This document shows positions 16,733 through 25,092 of a stretch of DNA of 64,000 nucleotides, one piece after another. The translations under genes were made by a program, and so were the position numbers. The stretch covers positions 434,001 through 498,000 of the forward strand of contig NZ_RBIN01000001.1 in assembly GCF_003633775.1 (NCBI RefSeq), in the 5' to 3' direction. Within the stretch, counting starts at the first letter, position 1. Every line of letters begins with the position of its first letter. The notes beneath the pieces were generated by a model, which was not told the origin of the DNA, did no database searches, and saw nothing but the letters and a program-made list of their open reading frames with translations. Origin of the DNA: Kushneria sinocarnis. GTDB taxonomy: Bacteria; Pseudomonadota; Gammaproteobacteria; Pseudomonadales; Halomonadaceae.

Positions 16733-17374
16733 ATGACCACTCCCACCACCCGCGCGGCGGCCAGCGAAGCCCGCCGGGAGCGTATCCTCGAGGCGGCGCT
16801 GTCGCTGTTTTCCCGCTTCGGGCTGCGCGGGGCCCGCCTCGACCGCATCGCCGAGACGGCCGGCGTTTCCAAGTCCAACCTGCTCTATCACTTCGCCAGC
16901 AAGCAGGCGCTCTACATTGCCGTGCTGCAGGCACTGCTGGAGAGTTGGCTGGAGCCGATGCGCGCCTTTCGCGAGGATCAGGATCCGGCCGAGGCGATCT
17001 CCGGCTATATCCGCACCAAGCTCGAACTCTCCCGCGACTGTGCCGAGGCCTCGCGGCTGTTCTGTCTGGAAATGGTGCAGGGCGCGCCGCTGCTGAAGCA
17101 GACGCTGGATCGCGAGCTGCGCGCGCTGGTGGAGGAGAAGACCGAAGTGATCCGCAGCTGGGTGGCCCGCGGGGCGCTGATCGAGGTCGATCCGCATCAC
17201 CTGATCTATCTGCTCTGGGGGGCCACCCAGCACTACGCCGATTTCGCCGTGCAGGTGGAGGCCCTCTCCGGGCGCACGCTGGCCGATCCGGCGTTTCTGG
17301 AGGAGACCGCCGCCAGCATCGAGCACATCGTGCTGCGCGGGGTGCTGCCCGGGGGCGCGGGCGAGCGGGGCTGA
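16733..17374 (+). CDS. rutR: TetR-family regulator of the rut operon
   Basis: A 213-residue TetR-type repressor. ATG 16733 is the start that fits family length; GGAG lies just upstream. The N-terminal HTH includes RRERILEAALSLFSRFGLRG and VSKSNLLYHFASKQALYIAV. The C-terminal part (WLEPMRAFREDQDPAEAISG, LYLLWGATQHYADFAVQV-like region) matches RutR, which releases DNA on binding uracil or thymine. It is divergent from rutA with a RutR-like palindrome between. Confidence 0.88.
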   Translation: MTTPTTRAAASEARRERILEAALSLFSRFGLRGARLDRIAETAGVSKSNLLYHFASKQALYIAVLQALLESWLEPMRAFREDQDPAEAISGYIRTKLELSRDCAEASRLFCLEMVQGAPLLKQTLDRELRALVEEKTEVIRSWVARGALIEVDPHHLIYLLWGATQHYADFAVQVEALSGRTLADPAFLEETAASIEHIVLRGVLPGGAGERG

Positions 17375-17460
17375 GCCCTTGCAGCAGGTATGGCCACGAC
17401 ACAGGCCATGCCCGTGGCCTGCTATCATGCGCCATCGCCTGATTGCCAACGGGAGGGCGC

Positions 17461-17730
17461 ATGCCACCGAGATTCGTGAGGCCGACAAGCCGCCGCGGCT
17501 GGCTGCTGCTGGCCGCCTTCATTCTGATCATTGCCGCGGGCTGCTGGCCGGTGATCGCGCTGGTCAATCAGCCCGTGCGCGTGCTGGGGCTGCCGCTGAT
17601 CGCGCTGTGGGCCTATGGCATCGTGCTGGCCAGCGTGGCGGTAATGGCGCTCGGCAACCGCTGGCTGGCCCGCTCCGACCCGCCTGCTGCGGAACCCGAA
17701 GAGCGCGTGCAACGGGAGCGGTCGTCATGA
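17461..17730 (+). CDS. Small membrane protein (DUF3311-like), partner of the SSS symporter
   Basis: An 89-residue protein with two predicted membrane segments (WLLLAAFILIIAAGCWPVIA and LGLPLIALWAYGIVLASVAV). GGGAGGGCGC precedes ATG 17461; a TTG 18 bases upstream is in frame but less likely. It resembles the short DUF3311 proteins often encoded directly before sodium:solute symporters, and its stop overlaps the symporter start (ATGA). It may be an accessory subunit; no function is proven. Confidence 0.7.
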   Translation: MPPRFVRPTSRRGWLLLAAFILIIAAGCWPVIALVNQPVRVLGLPLIALWAYGIVLASVAVMALGNRWLARSDPPAAEPEERVQRERSS

Positions 17731-19187
17731 ATGTCCCGGTCGCCCTGTCGATCACCCTGACCTATCTGCTGGTGGCGCTGTGCATTGGCGTGCGCGCCCG
17801 CGGCGGCCGTTCGATGGCGCGGCTGGAGGAGTGGGGCGTGGCCGGACGCAGCATGAACGGCGTGGTGCTCTATCTGCTGATCGGTGCCGGCAGCATCAGC
17901 GCCTACACCTTCATGGGGGCGCCCGGCTGGGCATACTCGAAGGGGGTGCCGGTCTTCTATGTGGTGATCTATTTAAGCTATCTGGCGATGGTGGCGTGGT
18001 ACTTCGGCCCGAAGGTGTGGGCGCTGGGCGAGCGCTTCGGCCATGTCACCCAGGCGGACGCCATCCGCGATCGCTACCAGAGCCCGAAGCTGGGCGCACT
18101 GGCCGCACTGGTGATGTCGATCGGCACGCTCGCCTACGCCGTGCTGCAGACCATCGGCGCGGCCTACATCCTCGACGTGATGAGCGGCGGCGCCATTCCG
18201 CGCTGGGCCGGCGTGAGCGTGGTACTGGGCATCATGGCGATCTACCTGTGGCTCAGCGGCCAGCGGGCGATCGGCATGACCAACGCCTTTCAGGGCGCAC
18301 TGATGCTGGTGATCGCCTGGCTGATCGGGCTCTGGGCGACCCATCAGGCCAGCGGTGACTGGTGGTTCGGCGCGGTGTTCGACCGGCTGGCCGACCAGCG
18401 CCCCGGGTTTCTCACCCTGCCCGGTGCCGATGGCAGCATGAGCTTCGCCTTCTGGACCACCTCGATCCTGGTGTCGATGGTGTCGTTCATGCCGCCGGTG
18501 TGGATGCAGTGGATGAGTGCGCGGTCACCGACCACGCTGCGGCGCAGCGCGACCTGGCTGCCGACCTACTATGTGGTGATCCTGCCGATGGTGGTGGTCG
18601 GCTTCATCGGTATCTTCGCCCTGCCGCAACTCGAGCGTGCCGATACCGTGGCGCTGACCATGGCGATGCAGTCGATGCCGGCGGCGCTGGCAGGCCTGCT
18701 GGGCGCCGGCACGCTGGCGGCAGCGATGTCCTCCAGCGAGCCCTTCATTCATGCCACCGCCGTGACCTGGGCGCGGGATGTGCTGCGCCCGGCGCTGGGC
18801 CTGTCCGAGGCGGCGACCGCCCGGCTGGCGCGCTGGCTGCTGCTGGCGATCATGGCGCTGATCGTGGCCCCGCTGGCGATCACCTCGCCGGGCAACCTGG
18901 TGATGATCCTGCTGATCGGGCTGGGCTTTGCCGCCCAGGTGCTGCCGGCCTTCATCGGCATGTTCCTGTGGCCCCGTGCCACCCCGGCCGGGGTGACCGC
19001 GGGGATTCTGGCCGGCTTCGCGGTCACGCTGCTTGGCACCCTGGTGTGGCGCAATCCGCTGGGCGTGCACGCCGGCTTCTGGGGGCTGCTGCTCAACCTG
19101 CCGCTGTTCGTGGTGGTCTCGCTGAGCACCCGGCCGGTAGCCCGCGAGGTGACCGAACGCTTCTTTGCCATCATGGCGCGGCACTGA
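17727..19187 (+). CDS. Sodium:solute symporter (SSS family)
   Basis: A 486-residue inner-membrane symporter with about 13 hydrophobic segments. Family features include the EEWGVAGRSMNGVVLYLLIG start of the core, the GHVTQADAIRDRYQSPKLGA loop and AGTLAAAMSSSEPFIHATAV near the putative sodium site. It is translationally coupled to the small DUF3311-like gene. The substrate is unknown; the nearness of rutR is not enough to link it to pyrimidines. Confidence 0.88.
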   Translation: MNVPVALSITLTYLLVALCIGVRARGGRSMARLEEWGVAGRSMNGVVLYLLIGAGSISAYTFMGAPGWAYSKGVPVFYVVIYLSYLAMVAWYFGPKVWALGERFGHVTQADAIRDRYQSPKLGALAALVMSIGTLAYAVLQTIGAAYILDVMSGGAIPRWAGVSVVLGIMAIYLWLSGQRAIGMTNAFQGALMLVIAWLIGLWATHQASGDWWFGAVFDRLADQRPGFLTLPGADGSMSFAFWTTSILVSMVSFMPPVWMQWMSARSPTTLRRSATWLPTYYVVILPMVVVGFIGIFALPQLERADTVALTMAMQSMPAALAGLLGAGTLAAAMSSSEPFIHATAVTWARDVLRPALGLSEAATARLARWLLLAIMALIVAPLAITSPGNLVMILLIGLGFAAQVLPAFIGMFLWPRATPAGVTAGILAGFAVTLLGTLVWRNPLGVHAGFWGLLLNLPLFVVVSLSTRPVAREVTERFFAIMARH

Positions 19188-19236
19188 GGGCTCGCTGCGC
19201 TGGCCCGGTGGCGGACACGCGCGCCATACTGGAAGC

Positions 19237-19638
19237 ATGGATGAGATCGATACCCTGCTCGAGCGCCTGCGCGGCTCGTCGTTTCGCCGGCGCTTTCACC
19301 TGCAACCGGCTGAGCGCGACTATCTCGAGGACCGCGGGCGCGCCACCGTGAGCCGCCATGCCCGGGAGTTCATCGCCCACCGTCTCGCCCCTGCCGAGCC
19401 GCCCCATGAAGGTCGCCAGACCCCGTGGCGCGGCCATCCGGTGTTTGTCGCCCAGCATGCCACGGCGACCTGCTGTCGCAGCTGTCTGGCCCGCTGGCAC
19501 GGCATCGAAGCGGATCGGGCGCTGAGCGAAGCCGAGCAGGCCCGGGTGACTGAAGTGATCATGGCCTGGCTTGCCCGCGAGGCCCCCGGGGCGGGCGAGC
19601 AGGGCAGCGCCCCGCAGCAGGGCACGCTGCCGCTCTGA
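19237..19638 (+). CDS. DUF4186 family protein
   Basis: A 133-residue soluble protein. ATG 19237 follows a GGAAGC stretch; an upstream frame extension overlaps the symporter gene and is not conserved. The body matches DUF4186: FRRRFHLQPAERDYLEDRGR, TPWRGHPVFVAQHATATCCR and CLARWHGI. The CC-x2-C and nearby His residues may bind metal. No function is established for the family. Confidence 0.85.
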   Translation: MDEIDTLLERLRGSSFRRRFHLQPAERDYLEDRGRATVSRHAREFIAHRLAPAEPPHEGRQTPWRGHPVFVAQHATATCCRSCLARWHGIEADRALSEAEQARVTEVIMAWLAREAPGAGEQGSAPQQGTLPL

Positions 19639-19664
19639 ATCGCTGTTGCCTACCCCTTTTCGGC

Positions 19665-21359
19665 TCAGTGTCTGGCCTGAGACCCGCCGGCCCCGGTCAG
19701 CGCGGCCTCGGCCAGATCCACCTCGCGCACCAGGCGTCTGAGCACATCATCGTTGATGCGGTGGCGGCCGCGCAGCTTGTAGTACTCGCGCCGCTCGGCG
19801 CGCAGCGCTTCCAGCCGGGTCTCGCGTTCGAGCTGGCGGGTGGCCTCGAGCAGCGGCGTGGGCGTGTCGTGATCACCGAGCTGCAGGCGCTGGCGGTAGT
19901 AGGTCATCAGCCGGGCGCTGATCTCGTTGAAGGCCACCAGCAGCTCCTCGTTGTGCTGCTCGCGGGCGAAATCGAGATTGCGATCATGGTGATAGCGTTC
20001 GATGCGATGGATCGCGGCCTCGGCGCCGGCGATGCGGGCGCGGCGCTCCTCCTCGAACTCGTGGGTATCGCGGGGCAGATCGAGATTCTTCAGCAGCAGC
20101 GGCAGTCCGATGCTGCCGGTCAGCAGGGTGAACAGGATCACCCCGGTAGCGAGGAAGATCAGCAGCTCCCGGGCCGGGAAGGGCGTGCCATCGTTCATCA
20201 GCTGGGGCAGTGACAGCGCCGCGGCCAGGGTGATGGTGCCGCGAATGCCGGCCAGGGTGGCCGCCAGGATCACCCGCATCGAGGCGAAGCGATCATGGCG
20301 CTCGGGGTGGCGCAGCCGCGAGAGCTGATGCGAGACGGCGGTGGCGCCGAGAATCCAGACGAAACGCGACACCAGCAGTGCCACCGAGATCACCACCACA
20401 TAGCCCAGCAGGCGCAGGAACTCGTGATCGCCGACGTCGTGCAGCGAGTGGCTCAGCGCGCCGCCGATGATCTCCGGCAGCTGGAAGCCGAGCAGCAGGA
20501 AGACCAGCGCATTGAGCACGAACTCCACCATCTCCCAGACGCTCTGGGCCTGCATGCGGGTGTTGAGCTGGCTTTCGCGCTTGAGGTCGGCGCGATTGAT
20601 CACCATGCCCGCGGCGACCGCGGCCAGAATCCCCGAGCAGCCCAGGTGCTCGGCAATCAGAAAGGCGGCGAAGGGCAGCAGCAGCAGCAGCAGGATGATC
20701 TGGATGGTGGTGGCTTCACCCAGATGGTGCTCGATCAGACGGGTGCGGACCAGATTGAACAGCCAGGCCACGGCGGCACCGATGAGCAGCCCGCCGAGCG
20801 AGATGATGAAAAAGCTCAGGGTGGCGCCCGCCAGCGAGAAGGTGCCGGTCAGCGCTGCGGCGACGGCGAACTTGAAGGCGACCAGCCCGGAGGCGTCGTT
20901 CATCAGCGATTCGCCTTCCAGGATGTGCATCAGCCGCGGCGGCACCGGCAGCCGGCCGGAAATCGCCGACACCGCCACGGCATCGGTGGGCGAGAGGATT
21001 GCCGCCAGCGCAAAACAGATCGGCAGTGCCAGCCCCGGCAGCAGCCAGTGGATGAAATAGCCCACCCCGAGCACCGTGAACAGCACCAGTCCCAGCGCCA
21101 GCGCCAGGATGGGACCGCGCAGCACCATGAACTCGCGCTGGGGGAAGCGCCGGGCATCGGAGAACAGCAGCGGCGCGATGAACAGCAGCAAAAAGATCTC
21201 CGGTTCGAGCTCGACGTGCAGGCCGATGGCCGGCCAGGCGAGCAGGGCACCGAAGGCGATCTGCACCAGCGGTATGGGCAGCGCAGGCAGAAAGCGTGCC
21301 GCCACCCCGGTGGCTGAGGCGATGAGCAGCAGGATCAGAACGAGCAGCAGGGTGTCCAT
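19665..21359 (-). CDS. Sodium/proton antiporter (CPA1 family), first of two tandem copies
   Basis: A 564-residue cation:proton antiporter with about 12 membrane segments and a long charged cytoplasmic C-terminal tail (about residues 420-564). The ion site carries the PTD motif (AILSPTDAVAVSAISGRLPV) and the EGESLMNDASGLVAFKFAVA stretch. ATG 21359 is preceded by GGAG. The next gene upstream, 145 bases away on the same strand, is a clear paralogue. Sodium or potassium export with proton influx would suit a halophile; ion choice is not readable. Confidence 0.88.
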   Translation of the reverse strand: MDTLLLVLILLLIASATGVAARFLPALPIPLVQIAFGALLAWPAIGLHVELEPEIFLLLFIAPLLFSDARRFPQREFMVLRGPILALALGLVLFTVLGVGYFIHWLLPGLALPICFALAAILSPTDAVAVSAISGRLPVPPRLMHILEGESLMNDASGLVAFKFAVAAALTGTFSLAGATLSFFIISLGGLLIGAAVAWLFNLVRTRLIEHHLGEATTIQIILLLLLLPFAAFLIAEHLGCSGILAAVAAGMVINRADLKRESQLNTRMQAQSVWEMVEFVLNALVFLLLGFQLPEIIGGALSHSLHDVGDHEFLRLLGYVVVISVALLVSRFVWILGATAVSHQLSRLRHPERHDRFASMRVILAATLAGIRGTITLAAALSLPQLMNDGTPFPARELLIFLATGVILFTLLTGSIGLPLLLKNLDLPRDTHEFEEERRARIAGAEAAIHRIERYHHDRNLDFAREQHNEELLVAFNEISARLMTYYRQRLQLGDHDTPTPLLEATRQLERETRLEALRAERREYYKLRGRHRINDDVLRRLVREVDLAEAALTGAGGSQARH

Positions 21360-21426
21360 GAAACTCCGCAGTGGGTCGTGACACAACACAGGTGCCGAGC
21401 ATACGTCAGATTCGCCCGGCCGTGGA

Positions 21427-21451
21427 CCGGCATGTCAGCGCGCCATGCCGG
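21427..21451 (-). other. Stem-loop between the two antiporter genes
   Basis: CCGGCATG and CATGCCGG pair around a 9-base loop. A second smaller stem (GGCAGC/GCTGCC, 21468-21485) lies beside it. Together they could end or attenuate the transcript of the upstream antiporter. Confidence 0.4.
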
Positions 21452-21504
21452 GTGGCCGGAGCGGCCGGGCAGCCCCGGCGCTGCCGGCTCATGACGGGCC
21501 GGAC

Positions 21505-23220
21505 TCACGGATGAGGCGGTTCATCATCCTCCGGGGTTTCCGGGGGCAGCTGGCGTCGGCGTGCGCCGTGCCTGCCGACATGCAGCGCCATTTCGGCCAG
21601 ATCGAGCTCGTGGACCAGCCGCCGCAGGGTGTGATCGTCGATGTGGTCCCGCCGGCGCAGGCGGTAGTACTCCTGGCGCTCGGCGCGCAGTGCTGCCAGC
21701 CGGGCCTGACGGTGCAGGCCGCGGTCGTGTTCGAAGCGCCGCGAGCGGGCATGGCGGTCATCAATGGTCAGGCGGCGGCGGTAGCCGTCGATCAGCCGGC
21801 TGGAGACCGCCTCCAGTGCGGCCCGCCGGTCCTGATCCTCATCCTCGTCGTCCTGCTGCTGCCAGTGCTGCTCCAGTGCCCGGATGGCAGCCCGGGCGGC
21901 CGCCTGACGGGCGCGGCGCTCCTCCTCGAAGTGCCGGTGATCAGGCGTCGAGGCCAGCCCGCGCAGCAGCAGCGGCAGACCGACACTGCCCAGCACCAGG
22001 GTCACCAGGATGACCCCGGCGGCGATGAACACCACCAGCTCGCGTCCCGGCAGCGGGCCGCCATCGGGCAGCTGCGCCGGCAGCGAGAGCGCAGCGGCCA
22101 GCGTGATGGTGCCGCGGATGCCGGCCAGGGTGCCGACCGCCACCACGCGTGGCGAGGCCGGCACCCGGGCGTCGCCGTGGTGATGCGATGAGAGGTTTGA
22201 CAGCTGAATGGCCCCGATCACCCAGAGCAGCCGCAGCCCCAGCAGCACCACGGTGGTGCCCAGCACGTAGAGCGACAGGGTGCCCAGCCCGAAGTTGCGG
22301 CCATCGAGCACCGAGGTGGTCAGGGCATCGCCGATGATGTGCGGCAGCTGCAACCCCAGCAGCAGGAAGACCACGGCATTGAAGACAAAGGCGAGCATCT
22401 CCCAGAGGTTGTCGAGCTGCATGCGGGTGCGGGTCTGGTCATGGTGGCGCAGCTCGGTGCGGTTGAGCGTGATGCCGGCGGTGACCGCGGCCAGAATGCC
22501 GGAAACCGCGAAGTGCTCGGCCAGCAGGTAGGCGGCAAACGGCATCACCAGCATCAGCAGCACGATCTCGGTGGAAGCCTCCGTGCCGCGCAGCGCCAGC
22601 AGCTGACGGCGGACCAGGCTGAAGGCCACGGCCAGCAGGGCGCCGATGATGCCGCCGCCCAGCGCGATGCCGAGAAACGACAGGGTCGCCTCCCCCAGCG
22701 AGAAGGTGCCGGTCAGGGCCGCGGCCACGGCGAAGCGGAAGGCCACCAGCCCCGAGGCATCGTTCATCAGCGACTCGCCCTCGAGCATGTGCATCAGCCG
22801 GGACGGGATCGGCAGGCGCCCGGAGATGGCGGAGACCGCCACGGCATCGGTGGGCGAGAGGATCGCGCCCAGTGCGAAGGCGATCGGCAGCGGCAGGTTC
22901 AGCAGGGTATGCCCCAGCCAGCCGATGCCGGCCACGGTGAACAGCACCAGCCCCAGCGCCAGCGCAATGATCGGGCGGCGCAGCGACAGCAGTTCGCGCT
23001 GGGGAAAGCGCCAGGCATCGGCGAACAGCAGCGGCGGGACGAACAGCAGCATGAAGATGTCGGGCTTCAGCGCGACATCGAAGCCGGTACCCGGCATGGC
23101 CAGTGCCGCCCCCATGGCGATCTGCAACAGCGGCAGCGGCAGCCACGGCAGGAAGCGGGCAGCGAGCCCGGTCCCGGCGGCCACCAGCAGCAGCAGCAGG
23201 ACGAGCAGAATGATCGACAT
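21505..23220 (-). CDS. Sodium/proton antiporter (CPA1 family), second tandem copy
   Basis: A 571-residue paralogue of the downstream gene, sharing ILSPTDAVAVSAISGRLPIP, EGESLMNDASGLVAFRFAVA and GTLAGIRGTITLAAALSLPA. The membrane part is well conserved between the copies; the cytoplasmic tail is more divergent and has an acidic run (QQQDDEDEDQDRRA) the other copy lacks. GGAG precedes ATG 23220. The pair may be differently regulated or form heterodimers; that is inference. Confidence 0.88.
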   Translation of the reverse strand: MSIILLVLLLLLVAAGTGLAARFLPWLPLPLLQIAMGAALAMPGTGFDVALKPDIFMLLFVPPLLFADAWRFPQRELLSLRRPIIALALGLVLFTVAGIGWLGHTLLNLPLPIAFALGAILSPTDAVAVSAISGRLPIPSRLMHMLEGESLMNDASGLVAFRFAVAAALTGTFSLGEATLSFLGIALGGGIIGALLAVAFSLVRRQLLALRGTEASTEIVLLMLVMPFAAYLLAEHFAVSGILAAVTAGITLNRTELRHHDQTRTRMQLDNLWEMLAFVFNAVVFLLLGLQLPHIIGDALTTSVLDGRNFGLGTLSLYVLGTTVVLLGLRLLWVIGAIQLSNLSSHHHGDARVPASPRVVAVGTLAGIRGTITLAAALSLPAQLPDGGPLPGRELVVFIAAGVILVTLVLGSVGLPLLLRGLASTPDHRHFEEERRARQAAARAAIRALEQHWQQQDDEDEDQDRRAALEAVSSRLIDGYRRRLTIDDRHARSRRFEHDRGLHRQARLAALRAERQEYYRLRRRDHIDDHTLRRLVHELDLAEMALHVGRHGARRRQLPPETPEDDEPPHP

Positions 23221-23317
23221 GCAGGTCTCGCTCCGTTGGCAAGGTATCCATGACGCCCGGGGCGTCGTTGTTCACTCCTGTGACCGTAACGGCGCGCGGG
23301 CGTGCCATGCATGCAAA

Positions 23318-23341
23318 ACGGGCGCTCGAATGAGCGCCCGT
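23318..23341 (-). terminator. Rho-independent terminator after the PfpI genes
   Basis: ACGGGCGCTC and GAGCGCCCGT form a perfect 10-bp stem with a 4-base loop. On the minus strand it is followed by TTTTGC, and it lies 26 bases past the stop of the PfpI gene. Confidence 0.8.
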
Positions 23342-23366
23342 GGAAAGCTGCCGCTGCGGTCGGAAG

Positions 23367-23927
23367 TCAGGCGTGCTGACCGCGGTGACGGCCTTCCTTG
23401 ATCTCTTCGATCAGCTTGTTGTTGAAGGCGTGCAGGTCGGCCGGGGTCCGGCTGGTGACCAGCGCACTGTCGCAGACCACTTCGCTGTCTTCCCACTTCG
23501 CGCCGGCATTCTTCAGATCATCGGCGATCGAATGCACGGAGGTCAGGCGACGGCCTTCCACCACTTCGGCGTTGATCAGGATCCACGGTGCATGGCAGAT
23601 CGCCCCGACCGGCTTGCCGGCCTCGAAGAAGGCACGCACGAAGTTCAGCGCCTTCTCGTCGGTGCGCAGTGCATCGGGGTTGAACAGGCCACCCGGCAGC
23701 ACCAGGGCGTGATAGTCCTCGGCACTGACCTCGTCGATCACCTTGTCGACGGGGTAGTCATCGCCCCAGTCGGTCTTCGCCCAGGCGCGGATGCCGTGCT
23801 TCTTCGGCGCCACGACATGAACTTCCATGCTCTGCGCTTCCAGCGCCTTCTTCGGTTCGCTGAGTTCCAGTTCCTCGAAACCGTCGGTCGCCAGGATGGC
23901 GACCCTGGTGCCTTTCAGTTCGGTCAT
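23367..23927 (-). CDS. DJ-1/PfpI family protein (YhbO-like), copy 1
   Basis: A 186-residue glutamine-amidotransferase-like protein. The catalytic elbow is GAICHAPW with Cys111-His112, and an acidic partner sits in DGFEELEL near residue 19. The family includes stress proteins with proposed deglycase or glyoxalase activity. A close paralogue lies 91 bases upstream on the same strand with a stem-loop between; the terminator after this gene suggests a two-gene operon. Confidence 0.88.
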   Translation of the reverse strand: MTELKGTRVAILATDGFEELELSEPKKALEAQSMEVHVVAPKKHGIRAWAKTDWGDDYPVDKVIDEVSAEDYHALVLPGGLFNPDALRTDEKALNFVRAFFEAGKPVGAICHAPWILINAEVVEGRRLTSVHSIADDLKNAGAKWEDSEVVCDSALVTSRTPADLHAFNNKLIEEIKEGRHRGQHA

Positions 23928-23957
23928 GTCGACGTTCTCCCTGTCTGAATTCCTGCG

Positions 23958-23991
23958 GCGTTCGTGCTATCCGGCAGAGCCGCACGAACGC
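23958..23991 (-). other. Stem-loop between the two PfpI genes
   Basis: GCGTTCGTG and CACGAACGC (9 bp) flank 16 bases. It may attenuate read-through from the upstream copy or stabilise its message. Confidence 0.45.
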
Positions 23992-24018
23992 TACGAATGA
24001 GCCCCTTTAAAGGGTGCC

Positions 24019-24582
24019 TCAGGCGTGCTGCTTGCGGTGGCGGCCTTCCTTGATCTCTTCGATCAGCTTGCCGCAGAAGGCATCCAGATCGCCGGGGCGG
24101 CGACTGGTGACCAGTGCGCTGTCGCAGACCACTTCGCTGTCTTCCCACTTCGCACCGGCGTTTTCCAGATCGCGCCGCACGGTGGGGTAGGAGGTCATGC
24201 GACGGCCCTCGACCACCTGGGCGCTGATCAGAATCCAGGGGGCGTGACAGATGGCGCCCACCGGCTTGCCTTCCTCGAAGAAACCGCGCACGAAACTCAT
24301 CGCCTTCTCGTTGGTGCGCAGGGTATCGGGGTTGATCACGCCGCCCGGCAGCACCAGGGCGTGATAGTCGTGGGAGCTGACTTCATCGAGGGACTTGTCG
24401 ACGGTGTACTCGTCACCCCACTGCGTTTCCGCCCAGGCCCGGATGGTGCCGTGCTCGGGGGCCACGATGTGAACCTCAACGCCTTCCTGATCGAGCATGG
24501 TGCGCGGTACGGCCAGCTCGGATTCCTCGAATCCGTCGCTGGCCAGAATGGCAACGGGGATACCGGTAAGGCTCTGACTCAT
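24019..24582 (-). CDS. DJ-1/PfpI family protein (YhbO-like), copy 2
   Basis: A 187-residue paralogue of the downstream gene. It keeps GAICHAPW (Cys112-His113) and the acidic residues in DGFEESEL. The C-terminal half is nearly the same as copy 1 (KLIEEIKEGRHRKQHA against KLIEEIKEGRHRGQHA). The strong similarity and head-to-tail order point to tandem duplication. Likely function is cytoplasmic protection against carbonyl or oxidative stress, as for the family. Confidence 0.88.
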   Translation of the reverse strand: MSQSLTGIPVAILASDGFEESELAVPRTMLDQEGVEVHIVAPEHGTIRAWAETQWGDEYTVDKSLDEVSSHDYHALVLPGGVINPDTLRTNEKAMSFVRGFFEEGKPVGAICHAPWILISAQVVEGRRMTSYPTVRRDLENAGAKWEDSEVVCDSALVTSRRPGDLDAFCGKLIEEIKEGRHRKQHA

Positions 24583-24694
24583 GATGACTGACTCCTTGTC
24601 GTCCGAATCGGTGACTTGCTTGTGCTGGCGCCCGCAGGCGCGGGTGTACCCAGTGTAGTCGGCGTGGCCGGCTTGTCAGTCGACCGCCGACCGG

Positions 24695-25034
24695 ATCGCG
24701 GCTGAAGCCGCTCCTACAGGTGCCAAGGGGCATATGCTGCAGGGGCGGCTTGTGTGCGACTCGGCTGTTGGTTGCTCCATCGCGGCTGAAGCCGCTCCTA
24801 CGGGGGGCTCAGGGCCTGTTTTGCAGGTGCGGCTTGTGTGCGACTCGGCTGTCGGTTGTTGCATCGCGGCTGAAGCCACTCCTACGGGTGCCCTGGGCCT
24901 GTTTTGCAGGGGCGGCTTGTGTGCGACTCGGCTGTTGGTTGTTGCATCGCTTCTGAATCCGCTCCGGCGGGTGCCCGGAACATGTGCTGCAGGTCTCCGG
25001 GACACAGGCCCGTAGGAGCGACTTCAGTCGCGAT
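24695..25034. repeat. REP-like tandem array with an 83-84 bp period
   Basis: A 23-base REP-like element with core GCGGCTGAAGCCGC starts at 24695, 24779 and 24863, with a degenerate copy at 24946, so the period is 84, 84 and 83 bases. Each unit also carries a conserved segment around GCGGCTTGTGTGCGACTCGG. An inverted copy closes the array at 25012-25034. Because 84 is a multiple of three, spurious reading frames with 28-residue repeats arise here. I see no gene in the whole 24583-25092 gap. Confidence 0.8.
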
Positions 25035-25092
25035 CATGACACCTCTGCTCTTGTCGGCGGTGCCATGCCCCCTGCAGGACCTGCATGGCACC

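Noticed and set aside
24676-25091. Several short reading frames on both strands with repeated residues
   Set aside because: They arise from the 84-bp REP-like array, whose period is a multiple of three; none has a ribosome binding site or conserved sequence.
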